A stretch of 64,000 bases of DNA from Arsenophonus nasoniae DSM 15247. Its GTDB lineage: Bacteria; Pseudomonadota; Gammaproteobacteria; Enterobacterales; Enterobacteriaceae. The translations under genes and the position numbers were made by a program. The DNA is taken from NCBI RefSeq assembly GCF_000429565.1, contig NZ_AUCC01000001.1, positions 1 to 64,000 of the forward strand, written 5' to 3'. The notes beneath the pieces are model-generated. The model was not told the origin of the DNA, made no database searches, and worked only from the letters and a program-made list of their open reading frames with translations. Each line of letters opens with the position of its first letter. The first letter of the stretch is position 1. Positions 8,398-17,550 of the stretch are shown in pieces.

Positions 8398-10764
8398 TTA
8401 TTCTGTCTGATGCGCCTTCAATAAGCGGAGTGCATTTGCGGTCACTAATGCAGTGGCACCCGAATCCGCTAAAACAGCTATCCATAAGCCGGTTATGCCT
8501 AATAAACTAGTCACTAGGAAGATGGCTTTTAGTCCTAAGGCAATAGTAATGTTTTGACGAATATTGGCTCTGGTTGCTCGTGACAACATAATGATCTCAG
8601 CTAATCCAGTTAGCCGATTATGAGTTAATGCTGCATCAGCGGTTTCAAGCGCGACATCCGTTCCATTACCCATGGCTATACCGACGTTAGCCGCTTTCAT
8701 TGCCGGAGCATCATTAATACCATCACCAACCATCAGTGTATGATCGGTTTTACTGAGGGTTATAATTGCATTGACTTTATCTTCAGGTAACAGTCCTGCC
8801 CGATAATCTAAACCAATTTTTTTGGCAATTGATTTAGCTGCCAGTGGGTTATCCCCCGTTAGCATGACGGTTTTAATACCAAGTTTTCCCAGCTTATTAA
8901 CAGCATCAAACGCATCTGAGCGTAGTGTATCTTGCATCGCAATAATGCCAAGTAGCTTATTATCAACTAAGATCACCACCACGGTTTTACCTTGCTTTTC
9001 AAGTTTTTTTACCGTTTGTTGCCATTTTAGAGTTAATATGTCGTCAGAGATTTTATTCGGTGCTGCTACTAGAATATGTTTACCTGCCAAATAACCCTCC
9101 ACCCCAATACCGGCCAATGCTTTATGATTTTGGGCGGGTTCAATATTAATTTCTAGTGCTTGAGCTTTGGCCAAAATCGCTTTTGCTAAAGGATGATGTG
9201 AACCGTTTTCGACTGAAGCGCTAAATTGCAAGAGTGTTTCCTGGGCCACGGTTTCAGCCGTTATGATGTCAGTAACTTGCGGTTTTCCTTCGGTAAGTGT
9301 ACCTGTCTTATCTAAGGCTACTTGGGTGACTGAACTTAATTGCTCTAAAGCTGCGCCCCCTTTAATCAGTGCTCCTCGACGGGTCGCTGCGGCTAGGGCA
9401 GAAGTAATTGCCGCTGGCGTAGAGATCACCAAGGCGCAAGGGCAGCCAATTAACAGCAAAGTTAGACCACGATAGAGCCATATATCCCAAAGTTGAGCAA
9501 AAAATAGCGGTGGAATAATAATAACCAATATAGCGATTAACATAATAATGGGCGTGTAAATTTGGCTAAAACGATCAATAAATCGTTCAATCGGTGCGCG
9601 GCGCTCTTCAGCCTCCTCGATTAATATCATAATCCGATCGATGGCATTTTGACCCTGTTCGGACACGACTTTCATTTGTATAGCGCGATCGATAGAAAGT
9701 GCGCCTGCAAGTACTTTTTCGCCTTTTTTTCGTTCAACAGGCATCGATTCACCCGTTAGTGCGCTTTCATCAAAACTGGCAAATTCATTCAGTAATTCGG
9801 CATCAGTTGGTAAACGGCCACCGGGAGCGATTTCAATGATATTGCCTGGTTGTAGTGTTGAGACAGGAACAATGGTCTTGACACCATTTTTAATTAGCGC
9901 CGCTTGTTCAGGGATCAAGGCCATTAAACTACTGATGCCTCGGCGTGCGCGTCCAGCGGCATATGATTCTAATCTTTCCCCTAACATAAATAACAACAGC
10001 ACCATCGCGGCTTCTTCGCTGGCATTAATGAATAATGCGCCTATTGCTGCAACACTCATTAGTGTTTCTATCGCAAAAAAAGTACCTGAGCGTATCAACT
10101 GTATTGCTCTAACTGTAATCGGATAGAGTCCGTATAGTGTGGTGAGAATAAAAGCAATTTGTCCTATTTTTGCATCAATGAAAGAAATTCCCCAACTGAT
10201 GAGCATTAAAAATAGTAAAATAATGATAGGCTTAGATTCACTAAATGGATTATTTTGTCTATTTTTTACTACTGATTCGGCGGTGTTCAGGCTATATAAT
10301 TTGAAGCCAGTCTGTTGCACCGCTTTGATAACATCATCACGAACATCTTCATCCGCATCGACAATTAATTTTTCGGTTGTAAATAGCACTTTTACGTGTT
10401 TGACATGCTTGACCTTACCAACGGCTATTTCAATTTTACGCGCGCAGCTTGCACAGTCCATACCCCCTACAATCCAATGAAAACGCTGCTTTCCTCTTGA
10501 ACTAAAGGTATTATTCTCTTCAGATATAAGTGAATGTTCACTTACGCAGTTATGTTTTTTGCTATTATTGCATACAGATGGATCAATAAGATTAGCGCTA
10601 CTCTTGGCGGGATGATGCTCTTCATCATCTGTATTTTTTGCCGATAGCGCTACAGTTTTTTTGTTATGTTTGTGACCACTAACTTTCTTTTTATCGCTAC
10701 AGCGACCACTAATTGTGCAACATTGTGCAGTATGTTTATGTTGTTTATGGGTATGTGCACACAT
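8398..10764 (-). CDS. zntA: Zn(II)/Cd(II)/Pb(II)-exporting P1B-type ATPase ZntA
   Basis: ZntA exports zinc, cadmium and lead from the cytoplasm at the cost of ATP. Visible in order: a His/Cys-rich N-terminal tail (residues 1-90), an HMA metal-binding domain with GMDCASC (Cys104, Cys107), the transmembrane CPC motif (LIGCPCALVIS), the phosphorylated Asp in DKTGTLT, and the hinge MVGDGINDAPAMK. The open frame reaches a TTG at 10788, but ATG at 10764 has AAAAGGGG just upstream, giving 788 aa. E. coli ZntA is 732 aa; the difference is mainly the N-terminal tail, which has at least eight His and five Cys and may buffer or sense metal. A ZntR-type operator lies upstream. Confidence 0.95.
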   Translation of the reverse strand: MCAHTHKQHKHTAQCCTISGRCSDKKKVSGHKHNKKTVALSAKNTDDEEHHPAKSSANLIDPSVCNNSKKHNCVSEHSLISEENNTFSSRGKQRFHWIVGGMDCASCARKIEIAVGKVKHVKHVKVLFTTEKLIVDADEDVRDDVIKAVQQTGFKLYSLNTAESVVKNRQNNPFSESKPIIILLFLMLISWGISFIDAKIGQIAFILTTLYGLYPITVRAIQLIRSGTFFAIETLMSVAAIGALFINASEEAAMVLLLFMLGERLESYAAGRARRGISSLMALIPEQAALIKNGVKTIVPVSTLQPGNIIEIAPGGRLPTDAELLNEFASFDESALTGESMPVERKKGEKVLAGALSIDRAIQMKVVSEQGQNAIDRIMILIEEAEERRAPIERFIDRFSQIYTPIIMLIAILVIIIPPLFFAQLWDIWLYRGLTLLLIGCPCALVISTPAAITSALAAATRRGALIKGGAALEQLSSVTQVALDKTGTLTEGKPQVTDIITAETVAQETLLQFSASVENGSHHPLAKAILAKAQALEINIEPAQNHKALAGIGVEGYLAGKHILVAAPNKISDDILTLKWQQTVKKLEKQGKTVVVILVDNKLLGIIAMQDTLRSDAFDAVNKLGKLGIKTVMLTGDNPLAAKSIAKKIGLDYRAGLLPEDKVNAIITLSKTDHTLMVGDGINDAPAMKAANVGIAMGNGTDVALETADAALTHNRLTGLAEIIMLSRATRANIRQNITIALGLKAIFLVTSLLGITGLWIAVLADSGATALVTANALRLLKAHQTE

Positions 10765-10812
10765 AGTATCCCCTTTTAATGCACTCAATCTAAAATTTCG
10801 TTTCTGTGATCT

Positions 10813-10846
10813 ACTTTACACTTTAGAGTTAACTCTAAAGTCAAAC
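10813..10846 (-). promoter_or_regulatory. zntA promoter with MerR-family (ZntR) operator
   Basis: A perfect 22-bp palindrome, ACTTTAGAGTT followed by AACTCTAAAGT, occupies 10820-10841. On the minus strand it lies between a -35 TTGACT and a -10 TAAAGT separated by 20 bp. A spacer that is too long, filled by a dyad, is the hallmark of promoters activated by MerR-family regulators through DNA distortion. The E. coli zntA promoter has the same design with a related dyad. zntR itself is not in the window. Confidence 0.88.
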
Positions 10847-10908
10847 ATAAAAAGAGGGGATTTTTGATAAAAAATGCTATTTAACGGAAAAATTGTTGTC
10901 AATCAAAC

Positions 10909-11538
10909 TTATAAGTAAAGCGAGCGTACAATTAAAAACTGACCAATAAAATAGCAAGCGGTAATTGTCGCTTTAGATGCTTTAAAGGGATAACGAAAAT
11001 TGGCGATCAGCCAGATACTGTTGGCAAGAAAAAGTAAAAATGCACCTATCATAATGGAGAAATTATGTTCTCTTGCTAGACCAAAATATTGTTCACCTGC
11101 TATCCATGCCATAATAAATGACATTGCTAGTAGAAAAAAAACAGGTGCACGTAATGACCCAACCGGTGTCCAAATTATAATTAATACAATGACACTAAGG
11201 ATCAGCAAGATAGCCAGTAGTGGCAAGTAGAAAGAGAAGTTCATTTGCAGGGCAAAACTAATGGTATAAAGCAGAAAGCTGAGAGATAACAAGAAAATAG
11301 CGGGTAATAAACGTTCACTAGAAAGCATTTGCCAGCCATCAGCCATCAGCATCACGAATAGCCCCGCCATGATCAGGTAGCCGGAAGCATCAGTAATATC
11401 GGCACTCCAGGCCCAAAATACTAGCAGTAATAACGTAACTGGCCGAAACAACCAGCATTGCCATTGTGGACCGCGATAGGCAGCATCAATATAGAGCCAA
11501 CCAGAAAATAACACAGCAAGAAATGGCCAACTAATCAT
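10909..11538 (-). CDS. yhhN: YhhN family integral membrane protein
   Basis: A 209-residue, almost entirely hydrophobic protein with about eight membrane helices (E. coli YhhN 208 aa). The family includes eukaryotic TMEM86 lysoplasmalogenases, and some bacterial members have that activity; whether this one does cannot be told from sequence. The start MISWPFLAVLFSGWLYIDAA follows GGGGAAAC. It occupies the same position next to zntA as in E. coli. Confidence 0.88.
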   Translation of the reverse strand: MISWPFLAVLFSGWLYIDAAYRGPQWQCWLFRPVTLLLLVFWAWSADITDASGYLIMAGLFVMLMADGWQMLSSERLLPAIFLLSLSFLLYTISFALQMNFSFYLPLLAILLILSVIVLIIIWTPVGSLRAPVFFLLAMSFIMAWIAGEQYFGLAREHNFSIMIGAFLLFLANSIWLIANFRYPFKASKATITACYFIGQFLIVRSLYL

Positions 11539-11636
11539 TGTTTCCCCACTAGCTAAAAAGATTAATTAGAAATTATTGATCCTATTAGAGGATAGACAAT
11601 AATAATTACATCAATGATAAAAGCTTTGAAAATATT

Positions 11637-12002
11637 GTGAATAAATCAGTTATATTCGTTATTACCATTATTATCATTATTATGCTAGCGACGAAACGTT
11701 TTTTTGATCAACGTCGACAAAATGTAATTAATGACAATTCGCCGATTTTCAGTTATCCAGTTGAGGTCATTGATAAGAAAGATTATCCCTATCCTAATAT
11801 GCGTTCTCGTCAACGAGAGGTTGTTACCCCTGAAACTTTCCGTTATGAAATTTATTTTCAGCGACTATCAACTAGTGATGTGATAAAGATTTTTGTTAAA
11901 GAGCAAAGGGAATACAATGCGATCAAAAAGGGAGATAGAGGTACACTTTATATGCAGGGAACAGAATTTGTTCGCTTTGAAGTTAAAGCCAATGCAAAAT
12001 AA
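11637..12002 (+). CDS. yhhM: DUF2500 membrane-anchored protein YhhM
   Basis: A 121-residue protein of unknown function. An N-terminal hydrophobic anchor (about residues 4-19) is followed by a soluble region with the DUF2500 pattern, ending GTLYMQGTEFVRFEV. E. coli YhhM is 119 aa and sits at the same place, between yhhN and yhhL. The start is a GTG with a weak ribosome-binding site. A later ATG at about 11682 would remove most of the anchor and is less likely. Confidence 0.85.
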   Translation: MNKSVIFVITIIIIIMLATKRFFDQRRQNVINDNSPIFSYPVEVIDKKDYPYPNMRSRQREVVTPETFRYEIYFQRLSTSDVIKIFVKEQREYNAIKKGDRGTLYMQGTEFVRFEVKANAK

Positions 12003-12049
12003 CTAATTTTATCAGCTGATAATGCACGGCTCTTGTAATCACTTCTGGT

Positions 12050-12316
12050 TTATTGTTGCAATTTATCCGTTTTTTGTCTTTTCTGCCAGGCTAAGAGTTC
12101 AAAAACGCCGAATATAAAAATTTTTATTTGCAGCCAACGAGGATGTTTTTCTGTTTTTGCAAAAGCGGCTTGCAAAAAAATGGCTTGCATAGCATGCATA
12201 AAAATCATTGCCACATCGATAAAATATTTTAATGGTTTAGGGAACGGATGGATTAAATTAAAAATCATGAATCCCCAAACAAAAACCATTAATAATTTTC
12301 CAGCATTTATTAACAT
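12050..12316 (-). CDS. yhhL: DUF1145 family membrane protein YhhL
   Basis: An 88-residue protein of unknown function with about three membrane segments; E. coli YhhL is 89 aa. The motif NLIHPFPKPLKYFIDVAM is typical of DUF1145. A TTG at 12328 would add four residues, but the ATG at 12316 is preceded by GGAAA at suitable spacing. It lies 16 bp after rsmD on the same strand and is probably cotranscribed with it, as in E. coli. Confidence 0.88.
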   Translation of the reverse strand: MLINAGKLLMVFVWGFMIFNLIHPFPKPLKYFIDVAMIFMHAMQAIFLQAAFAKTEKHPRWLQIKIFIFGVFELLAWQKRQKTDKLQQ

Positions 12317-12332
12317 GATATTTTCCAATTAA

Positions 12333-12911
12333 TCATTGATAGCGAATATAAAGACAGTAAGCGACTTGTCCTGCAACTTTTTTACGATGAAGCTGCCAAT
12401 TTTTAGGTAACATGGCTAAATTAGCCTCTGTTTCTGCCTCAACATAAATCCAACAGTTTTCGGTTAACCAACCATTTTGTTCTAATAGCAAGGCTGTTTT
12501 TTGCAATAGTTCTTTACGAAAAGGCGGATCAAGAAAAATGACATCATAGGCTGTGCCTGCCTGTGCCAGATAGTTCAATGCATCGCTATTAATCACTTGT
12601 GCATTTTTTGCCTCTAATTTAGCTAGATTGGTCGCAAGTTGTGTTGCGACAGGGCGCTCTAATTCAATTAAGGTAGCGGAAGCGGCATTGCGAGAAAGTG
12701 CTTCAATAGCTAAAGCGCCACTACCTGCAAAACAATCAAGGCAGCGAGCCTCTTGAATAACAGGTATTAACCAATTAAATAAAGTTTCTCTGATTCTATC
12801 TGTTGTGGGGCGTAAGCCCTCACTATCAAAAACAGGTAGTTTTCGTCCCCGCCATTTCCCGCCAATGATACGAATTTGGCCACGTGATGCAGATTGTATT
12901 TTTCTTGCCAT
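12333..12911 (-). CDS. rsmD: 16S rRNA (guanine966-N2)-methyltransferase RsmD
   Basis: RsmD methylates N2 of G966 in 16S rRNA on assembled 30S subunits, using S-adenosylmethionine. The 192-residue Rossmann-fold protein shows IIGGKWRGRKLPV near the N-terminus, the SAM-binding LDCFAGSGALAIEALSR (about residues 58-74) and the catalytic DPPF motif (VIFLDPPFRKELL). E. coli RsmD is 198 aa. It is divergent from ftsY, with about 210 bp between the two, as in E. coli. Confidence 0.95.
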   Translation of the reverse strand: MARKIQSASRGQIRIIGGKWRGRKLPVFDSEGLRPTTDRIRETLFNWLIPVIQEARCLDCFAGSGALAIEALSRNAASATLIELERPVATQLATNLAKLEAKNAQVINSDALNYLAQAGTAYDVIFLDPPFRKELLQKTALLLEQNGWLTENCWIYVEAETEANLAMLPKNWQLHRKKVAGQVAYCLYIRYQ

Positions 12912-13123
12912 AATTTACATAGTTTAGTCATTACAGTTTGTTAATATAGGTGATAATAATACCAATGTTTATCGACAGTATGTACAACATGAAAATTATC
13001 GCTAATTTAACATGAAATAGGTGTCAGATATGTGTTGCAATCAAATCAAATGATACACTGCCAACATATTTTATTATTTACATTAGTAACACCACATTTT
13101 TACCGCTAGGAGTGTAATGGCAG

Positions 13124-14368
13124 ATGGCTAAAAAGAGAAAAAAAAGTTTTTTTTCCTGGCTAGGGTTAGGATCTGAAAATGAAGTGCAACAAAAAGAGAC
13201 AGAGCAACAACCTGAATCAAGAGTACAAGACAATGCGGAAGGGTTGACGGATGTCATAGAGACATCACAGCAATCGGAAAAAGCAGAAAAGGTGCCGTCT
13301 CAATCAGCGGAAAAAGAAAATAGTCAATATCAAACAGTCGACGTAAAAGCCGCAGAAATTGTTACACTTAGTGAACAGACAGTCACTGTGCAAGAAATAG
13401 ATGAACAGAAAAAAACACCGCCGATACAACAGCAAAAAAAACCGGCAAAAGAGAATTTTTTTTCACGGTTAAGGCGGGGTTTATTAAAAACGCGGCAGAA
13501 TATGGGCATCGGTTTTGTTAGTTTTTTTCGCGGTAAAAAAATTGATGATGATTTATTCGATGAATTGGAAGAACAACTTTTAATCGCTGATGTGGGTCTA
13601 GAAACAACACGCAAGATTATAGATAGTTTAACTAATCATGCTAATCGTAAAGAGTTGAATGATGCTGCGATGCTTTACAGCAAATTGCGCGAAGAAATGG
13701 CCAATATCTTATCTGGTGTTGAGAAGCCCTTGGTTATAGAAAATAAACTACCTTATGTAATATTGATGGTTGGGGTTAATGGGGTGGGTAAAACCACTAC
13801 AATCGGTAAGTTAGCCCGTCAATATCAGGCAGAAGGTAAATCGGTAATGTTAGCGGCTGGAGATACATTTAGGGCAGCGGCGGTTGAACAATTGCAAGTT
13901 TGGGGAGAGCGTAACAATATCCCAGTTGTTGCTCAGCAGACTGGCGCCGATCCTGCATCAGTTATTTTTGATGCCATTCAATCGGCGAAAGCGAAAGGGA
14001 TTGACATATTGATTGCAGATACTGCCGGACGATTGCAAAACAAAACGCATTTGATGGAAGAGCTGAAAAAAATTGTCAGAGTTATGCAAAAACTTGATCA
14101 ACACGCACCTCATGAAGTGATGCTAACGTTAGATGCGAGTACTGGTCAAAATGCAATTAATCAGGCTAAAATTTTTCATGAGGCAGTTGGTTTAACCGGT
14201 ATTATTTTAACTAAACTTGATGGTACAGCTAAAGGTGGCGTAATTTTTGCTATTGCTGATCAGTTTAAGATCCCAATACGTTATATCGGGATTGGTGAAG
14301 GGATTGATGATCTCCGGCCATTTGTAGCTCATGATTTCATCGAGGCGCTTTTTGTCCGAGAGGATTAA
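13124..14368 (+). CDS. ftsY: Signal recognition particle receptor FtsY
   Basis: FtsY docks SRP-ribosome complexes at the membrane and hands nascent inner-membrane proteins to SecYEG. The N-terminal A domain (about residues 1-115) is acidic and Gln/Glu-rich and poorly conserved. The N domain follows (ENFFSRLRRGLLKTRQNMG), then the SRP-type GTPase with G1 GVNGVGKTTTIGKLA, DTAGRLQ and TKLDGTAKGG. At 414 residues it is shorter than E. coli FtsY (497), as expected from a shorter A domain. It is first in the ftsY-ftsE-ftsX operon, five bases before ftsE. Confidence 0.96.
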   Translation: MAKKRKKSFFSWLGLGSENEVQQKETEQQPESRVQDNAEGLTDVIETSQQSEKAEKVPSQSAEKENSQYQTVDVKAAEIVTLSEQTVTVQEIDEQKKTPPIQQQKKPAKENFFSRLRRGLLKTRQNMGIGFVSFFRGKKIDDDLFDELEEQLLIADVGLETTRKIIDSLTNHANRKELNDAAMLYSKLREEMANILSGVEKPLVIENKLPYVILMVGVNGVGKTTTIGKLARQYQAEGKSVMLAAGDTFRAAAVEQLQVWGERNNIPVVAQQTGADPASVIFDAIQSAKAKGIDILIADTAGRLQNKTHLMEELKKIVRVMQKLDQHAPHEVMLTLDASTGQNAINQAKIFHEAVGLTGIILTKLDGTAKGGVIFAIADQFKIPIRYIGIGEGIDDLRPFVAHDFIEALFVRED

Positions 14369-14373
14369 TATCA

Positions 14374-15039
14374 ATGATTCGCTTTGAACATGTTAGTAAA
14401 GCTTATCGTGGTGGTAAGCAAGCACTCCAGGGTGTTGATTTTCATCTTCATCCTGGAGAAATGGCATTTCTTACCGGTCATTCGGGGGCGGGGAAAAGTA
14501 CCTTATTAAAGTTAATTTGTGGTATTGAACGCCCCAGTACTGGCCATATTTGGTTTGGTGGTCACCACATTAGTCGGTTAAAAAAAAGGGAAGTTCCTTT
14601 TTTACGTCGACAGATAGGCATGATTTTTCAAGATCACCATTTGTTATTTGATAGAAACGTTTACGACAATGTTTCTATGCCGCTAATTATTGCCGGTGCC
14701 AGCTCTGAGGATATTCGTCGTCGGGTTTCCGCTGCACTAGATAAAGTGGGATTACTTAATAGAGCGAAAAGTTATCCAATTCAATTATCAGGTGGGGAAC
14801 AGCAACGGATAGGTATAGCTCGTGCAATCGTTAATAAGCCTAGTGTATTGTTAGCAGATGAACCAACGGGTAATTTGGATGATGAATTATCTGAAGGTAT
14901 CATGCGATTGTTTGAAGAATTCAATCGCGTTGGTGTAACAGTTTTAGTTGCCACTCATGATCTTGAGCTTATTGCGCGTCGTCATTATGCTATTTTGACA
15001 TTAAACGAAGGAAGAATGATAGGAGGTCAGAATGGCTAA
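14374..15039 (+). CDS. ftsE: Cell division ATP-binding protein FtsE
   Basis: FtsE is the ATPase of the FtsEX complex, which works at the divisome to activate periplasmic amidases through EnvC. The 221-residue ABC protein has Walker [10 protein letters not shown] (about residues 36-44), signature [14 protein letters not shown] and Walker [15 protein letters not shown]. coli FtsE is 222 aa. Its last eight bases overlap the start of ftsX, suggesting translational coupling. Confidence 0.96.
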   Translation: MIRFEHVSKAYRGGKQALQGVDFHLHPGEMAFLTGHSGAGKSTLLKLICGIERPSTGHIWFGGHHISRLKKREVPFLRRQIGMIFQDHHLLFDRNVYDNVSMPLIIAGASSEDIRRRVSAALDKVGLLNRAKSYPIQLSGGEQQRIGIARAIVNKPSVLLADEPTGNLDDELSEGIMRLFEEFNRVGVTVLVATHDLELIARRHYAILTLNEGRMIGGQNG

Positions 15040-15991
15040 AAAACCTATCCATAAAACAGCCAAAGCCAAGGCATTAAAAGGAGGGTGGCGAGAGCAATGG
15101 CGCTATGCTTGGCTAAATACATTAGCAGATATGTTACGTCAGCCTTTGGCTACGTTTTTAACGGTGGCTGTTATTGCGATCTCAATAACGTTGCCCAGTC
15201 TTTGTTATATTGTTTGGAAAAATGTTTCACAAGCAGCGCAACAATGGTACCCCACACCCCAATTAACCGTTTATTTGGATAAATCTTTGGATGAAAAAGG
15301 TGCTGAACAGACAGTCGCTGGGCTTAGGCAATTAGACGGTGTTAAAAGTGTGAATTATTTGTCACGGGAAGAAGCCATGATTGAGTTTCGCAACTGGTCA
15401 GGATTTAGCACAGCATTAGACCTATTGGAAGAAAATCCTTTACCCGCAGTAGCAATTATCACGCCTAAAATTGATTTTCAAAATTCACAATCATTGATAA
15501 ACCTGCGTAATAAAGTAGGTCAGTTAGCTGGAATTGAAGATGTTCGCATGGACGATAGTTGGTTTACCCGTTTAGCCGCATTAACGGGGCTGATAGGACA
15601 GATTGCATTGGTGATTGGTATTTTAATGATTATGGCGGTGTTTTTAGTGATAGGCAATAGCATAAGATTAAATATTTTTGCCCGTAGGGATACAATTAAT
15701 GTCATGAAGTTGATTGGAGCGACAGATGGTTTCATTATGCGTCCTTTTTTAAATGGTGGTATTATACTGGGATTTTTGGGTGCTTTACTCTCATTAATAC
15801 TTTCTGCATTATTGGTATGGCAACTAACCGATATCGTTACACAAGTAGCGGGTGTGTTTGGTACAACATTTCATATACAAGGGCTTTTATGGGATGAAGT
15901 GCTATTAATTATCCTGGTTGCCGCGATGATTGGCTGGTTAGCAGCTTGGCTTGCTACTGCTCAACACTTAAGCCGTTTCACGCCAGAGTGA
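15032..15991 (+). CDS. ftsX: Cell division protein FtsX
   Basis: FtsX is the membrane partner of FtsE. A cytoplasmic N-terminal tail rich in Lys is followed by one membrane helix (about residues 40-60), a periplasmic domain that contacts EnvC, and three more helices towards the C-terminus, the FtsX/MacB topology. The segment [18 protein letters not shown] is the conserved loop of the family. At 319 residues it is slightly shorter than in E. coli (352), mostly at the N-terminus. It is preceded by AGGAGG inside ftsE. Confidence 0.95.
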   Translation: MAKKPIHKTAKAKALKGGWREQWRYAWLNTLADMLRQPLATFLTVAVIAISITLPSLCYIVWKNVSQAAQQWYPTPQLTVYLDKSLDEKGAEQTVAGLRQLDGVKSVNYLSREEAMIEFRNWSGFSTALDLLEENPLPAVAIITPKIDFQNSQSLINLRNKVGQLAGIEDVRMDDSWFTRLAALTGLIGQIALVIGILMIMAVFLVIGNSIRLNIFARRDTINVMKLIGATDGFIMRPFLNGGIILGFLGALLSLILSALLVWQLTDIVTQVAGVFGTTFHIQGLLWDEVLLIILVAAMIGWLAAWLATAQHLSRFTPE

Positions 15992-16026
15992 TCATTTTCA
16001 GCAGAAAAAGTGATTGGATAATCAAT

Positions 16027-16070
16027 ATTGAACTTTTATGCTGTCATTATGTCGAAGTTAAAAGTTCAAT
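16027..16070. repeat. 12-bp perfect inverted repeat between ftsX and rpoH
   Basis: ATTGAACTTTTA (16027-16038) and TAAAAGTTCAAT (16059-16070) are exact inverse complements separated by 20 bases. It lies 36 bp after the ftsX stop and about 150 bp before rpoH. There is no T run, so it may be a processing or regulatory hairpin, or an operator in the rpoH promoter region. Confidence 0.6.
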
Positions 16071-16218
16071 GTAATTTAAGTCAAGGCAATTTTCTTCGAT
16101 ACCAAGCAGTGGTAAACTACTCGATATCAGATTAATCGCTGAGCAATGGAATTCTGCTCAAATATAAAATTTTTATTTAGAACTAACTCTTAGTTTATTG
16201 AATTCAAAGAGGATATCA

Positions 16219-17076
16219 ATGACCAAAGATATGCAATCATTAGCATTAATTCCACAAGGTAGCATTGAAGCTTATGTGCGATCAGCTAATGCTTATCCGA
16301 TGCTAACAGCAGAGGAAGAACAAGAATATGCAAAGCGGCTGCATTATCATGGTGATTTAAATGCGGCTAAACAGCTTATACTTTCTCATTTACGTTTTGT
16401 TATTCATATCGCGCGTAATTATTCAGGTTATGGATTGCCACAAGCGGATCTCATCCAAGAAGGTAATATTGGCCTAATGAAGGCTGTTCGCCGTTTTAAT
16501 CCTGAAGTTGGCGTACGTTTAGTTTCATTTGCCGTCCATTGGATCAAAGCTGAAATTCATGAATATGTATTGCGTAATTGGCGGATAGTTAAAGTTGCAA
16601 CCACCAAAGCTCAACGTAAACTTTTTTTCAATTTGCGTAAGAATAAGAAACGTATCGGTTGGTTTAATCAAAATGAAGTTGATATGGTTGCCAAGGAGCT
16701 AGGTGTAACCAGCAAGGATGTTCGTGAGATGGAATCGCGAATGGCAGCACAAGATATGGCATTCGACATGAATGACGATGATGATAGTGGTGAAAATACG
16801 ACTATTGCACCGGTTTTATATCTACAGGATAAATCTTCTGATTTTGCCGATAGCATTGAGGAAGATAATTGGGAAAACCATGCTACTGATAAATTGACGC
16901 AAGCACTGTCCACCTTGGATGAGCGTAGTCAGGATATCATTCGTGCGCGCTGGCTTGATGATGAGAATAAAACCACTTTACAGGATTTAGCCGATAAATA
17001 TAGTGTATCTGCTGAACGTGTTCGACAATTAGAAAAAAATGCCATGAAAAAACTGCGCTTAGTGATGGAGGCTTAG
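16219..17076 (+). CDS. rpoH: RNA polymerase sigma-32 factor RpoH (heat shock)
   Basis: RpoH directs RNA polymerase to heat-shock promoters. The 285-residue length matches E. coli (284). Region 2 reads [19 protein letters not shown] and [18 protein letters not shown], followed by the RpoH box region ([20 protein letters not shown], about residues 130-149) and the region 4 helix-turn-helix ([19 protein letters not shown]). The frame opens at a TTG at 16198, but ATG at 16219 has AGAGGA upstream and gives the family start [10 protein letters not shown]. In E. coli the 5' part of the mRNA acts as an RNA thermometer; I did not fold this one. Confidence 0.96.
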   Translation: MTKDMQSLALIPQGSIEAYVRSANAYPMLTAEEEQEYAKRLHYHGDLNAAKQLILSHLRFVIHIARNYSGYGLPQADLIQEGNIGLMKAVRRFNPEVGVRLVSFAVHWIKAEIHEYVLRNWRIVKVATTKAQRKLFFNLRKNKKRIGWFNQNEVDMVAKELGVTSKDVREMESRMAAQDMAFDMNDDDDSGENTTIAPVLYLQDKSSDFADSIEEDNWENHATDKLTQALSTLDERSQDIIRARWLDDENKTTLQDLADKYSVSAERVRQLEKNAMKKLRLVMEA

Positions 17077-17203
17077 GATAAGCCACGCTAGCATGATATA
17101 AAAATCTAGCTGAAATTTGGCCGATTTAAAGCTTGGCAATAACTTTATAAAAGGTTGTTGAAAGTTAATGGCAAATTTATTTTGATTTTTTACCTGTTAA
17201 ATA

Positions 17204-17238
17204 AAAAGGCGTTTACCAGTAAGGTAAGCGCCTTTTTT
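17204..17238. terminator. Bidirectional terminator between rpoH and fis
   Basis: AAAAGGCGTTTACC (17204-17217) pairs with GGTAAGCGCCTTTT (17223-17236) through one G-T wobble and a five-base loop. It is flanked by A runs on the left and T runs on the right, so it can end both rpoH (plus) and fis (minus) transcripts. Confidence 0.88.
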
Positions 17239-17253
17239 GCATGTATGAGTATA

Positions 17254-17550
17254 TCAATTCATACCATATTTTTTCAATTTCTTACGTAGAGTTCCACGAT
17301 TGATACTTAGCATTAATGCAGCACGGGTCTGATTTCCACGGGTATATTGCATTACCATATCTAATAATGGTTTTTCCACCTCAGCCAGTACTAATTCATA
17401 TAAGTCATTGACATCCTGGTTATTAAGTTGGGCAAAGTAGTTTTTCAGTGCTTGTTTAACTGAATCACGTAGTGGCTTTTGAGTTATTTGATCTTGTGAA
17501 TTTATAGTAGCAACGGTTAGTACGTCAGAATTTCCGCGTTGTTCGAACAT
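17254..17550 (-). CDS. fis: DNA-binding protein Fis (internal start within the dusB-fis frame)
   Basis: Fis is a nucleoid-associated factor that bends DNA, activates rRNA promoters and aids site-specific inversion. The 98 residues from the internal ATG at 17550 match E. coli Fis along the whole length, starting [13 protein letters not shown] and ending in the helix-turn-helix [20 protein letters not shown]. The upstream sequence AAAAGAGCTGACAGAACT is the same leader that precedes fis in E. coli, so independent initiation here is still likely despite the open frame from dusB. The terminator follows 15 bp after the stop. Confidence 0.9.
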   Translation of the reverse strand: MFEQRGNSDVLTVATINSQDQITQKPLRDSVKQALKNYFAQLNNQDVNDLYELVLAEVEKPLLDMVMQYTRGNQTRAALMLSINRGTLRKKLKKYGMN

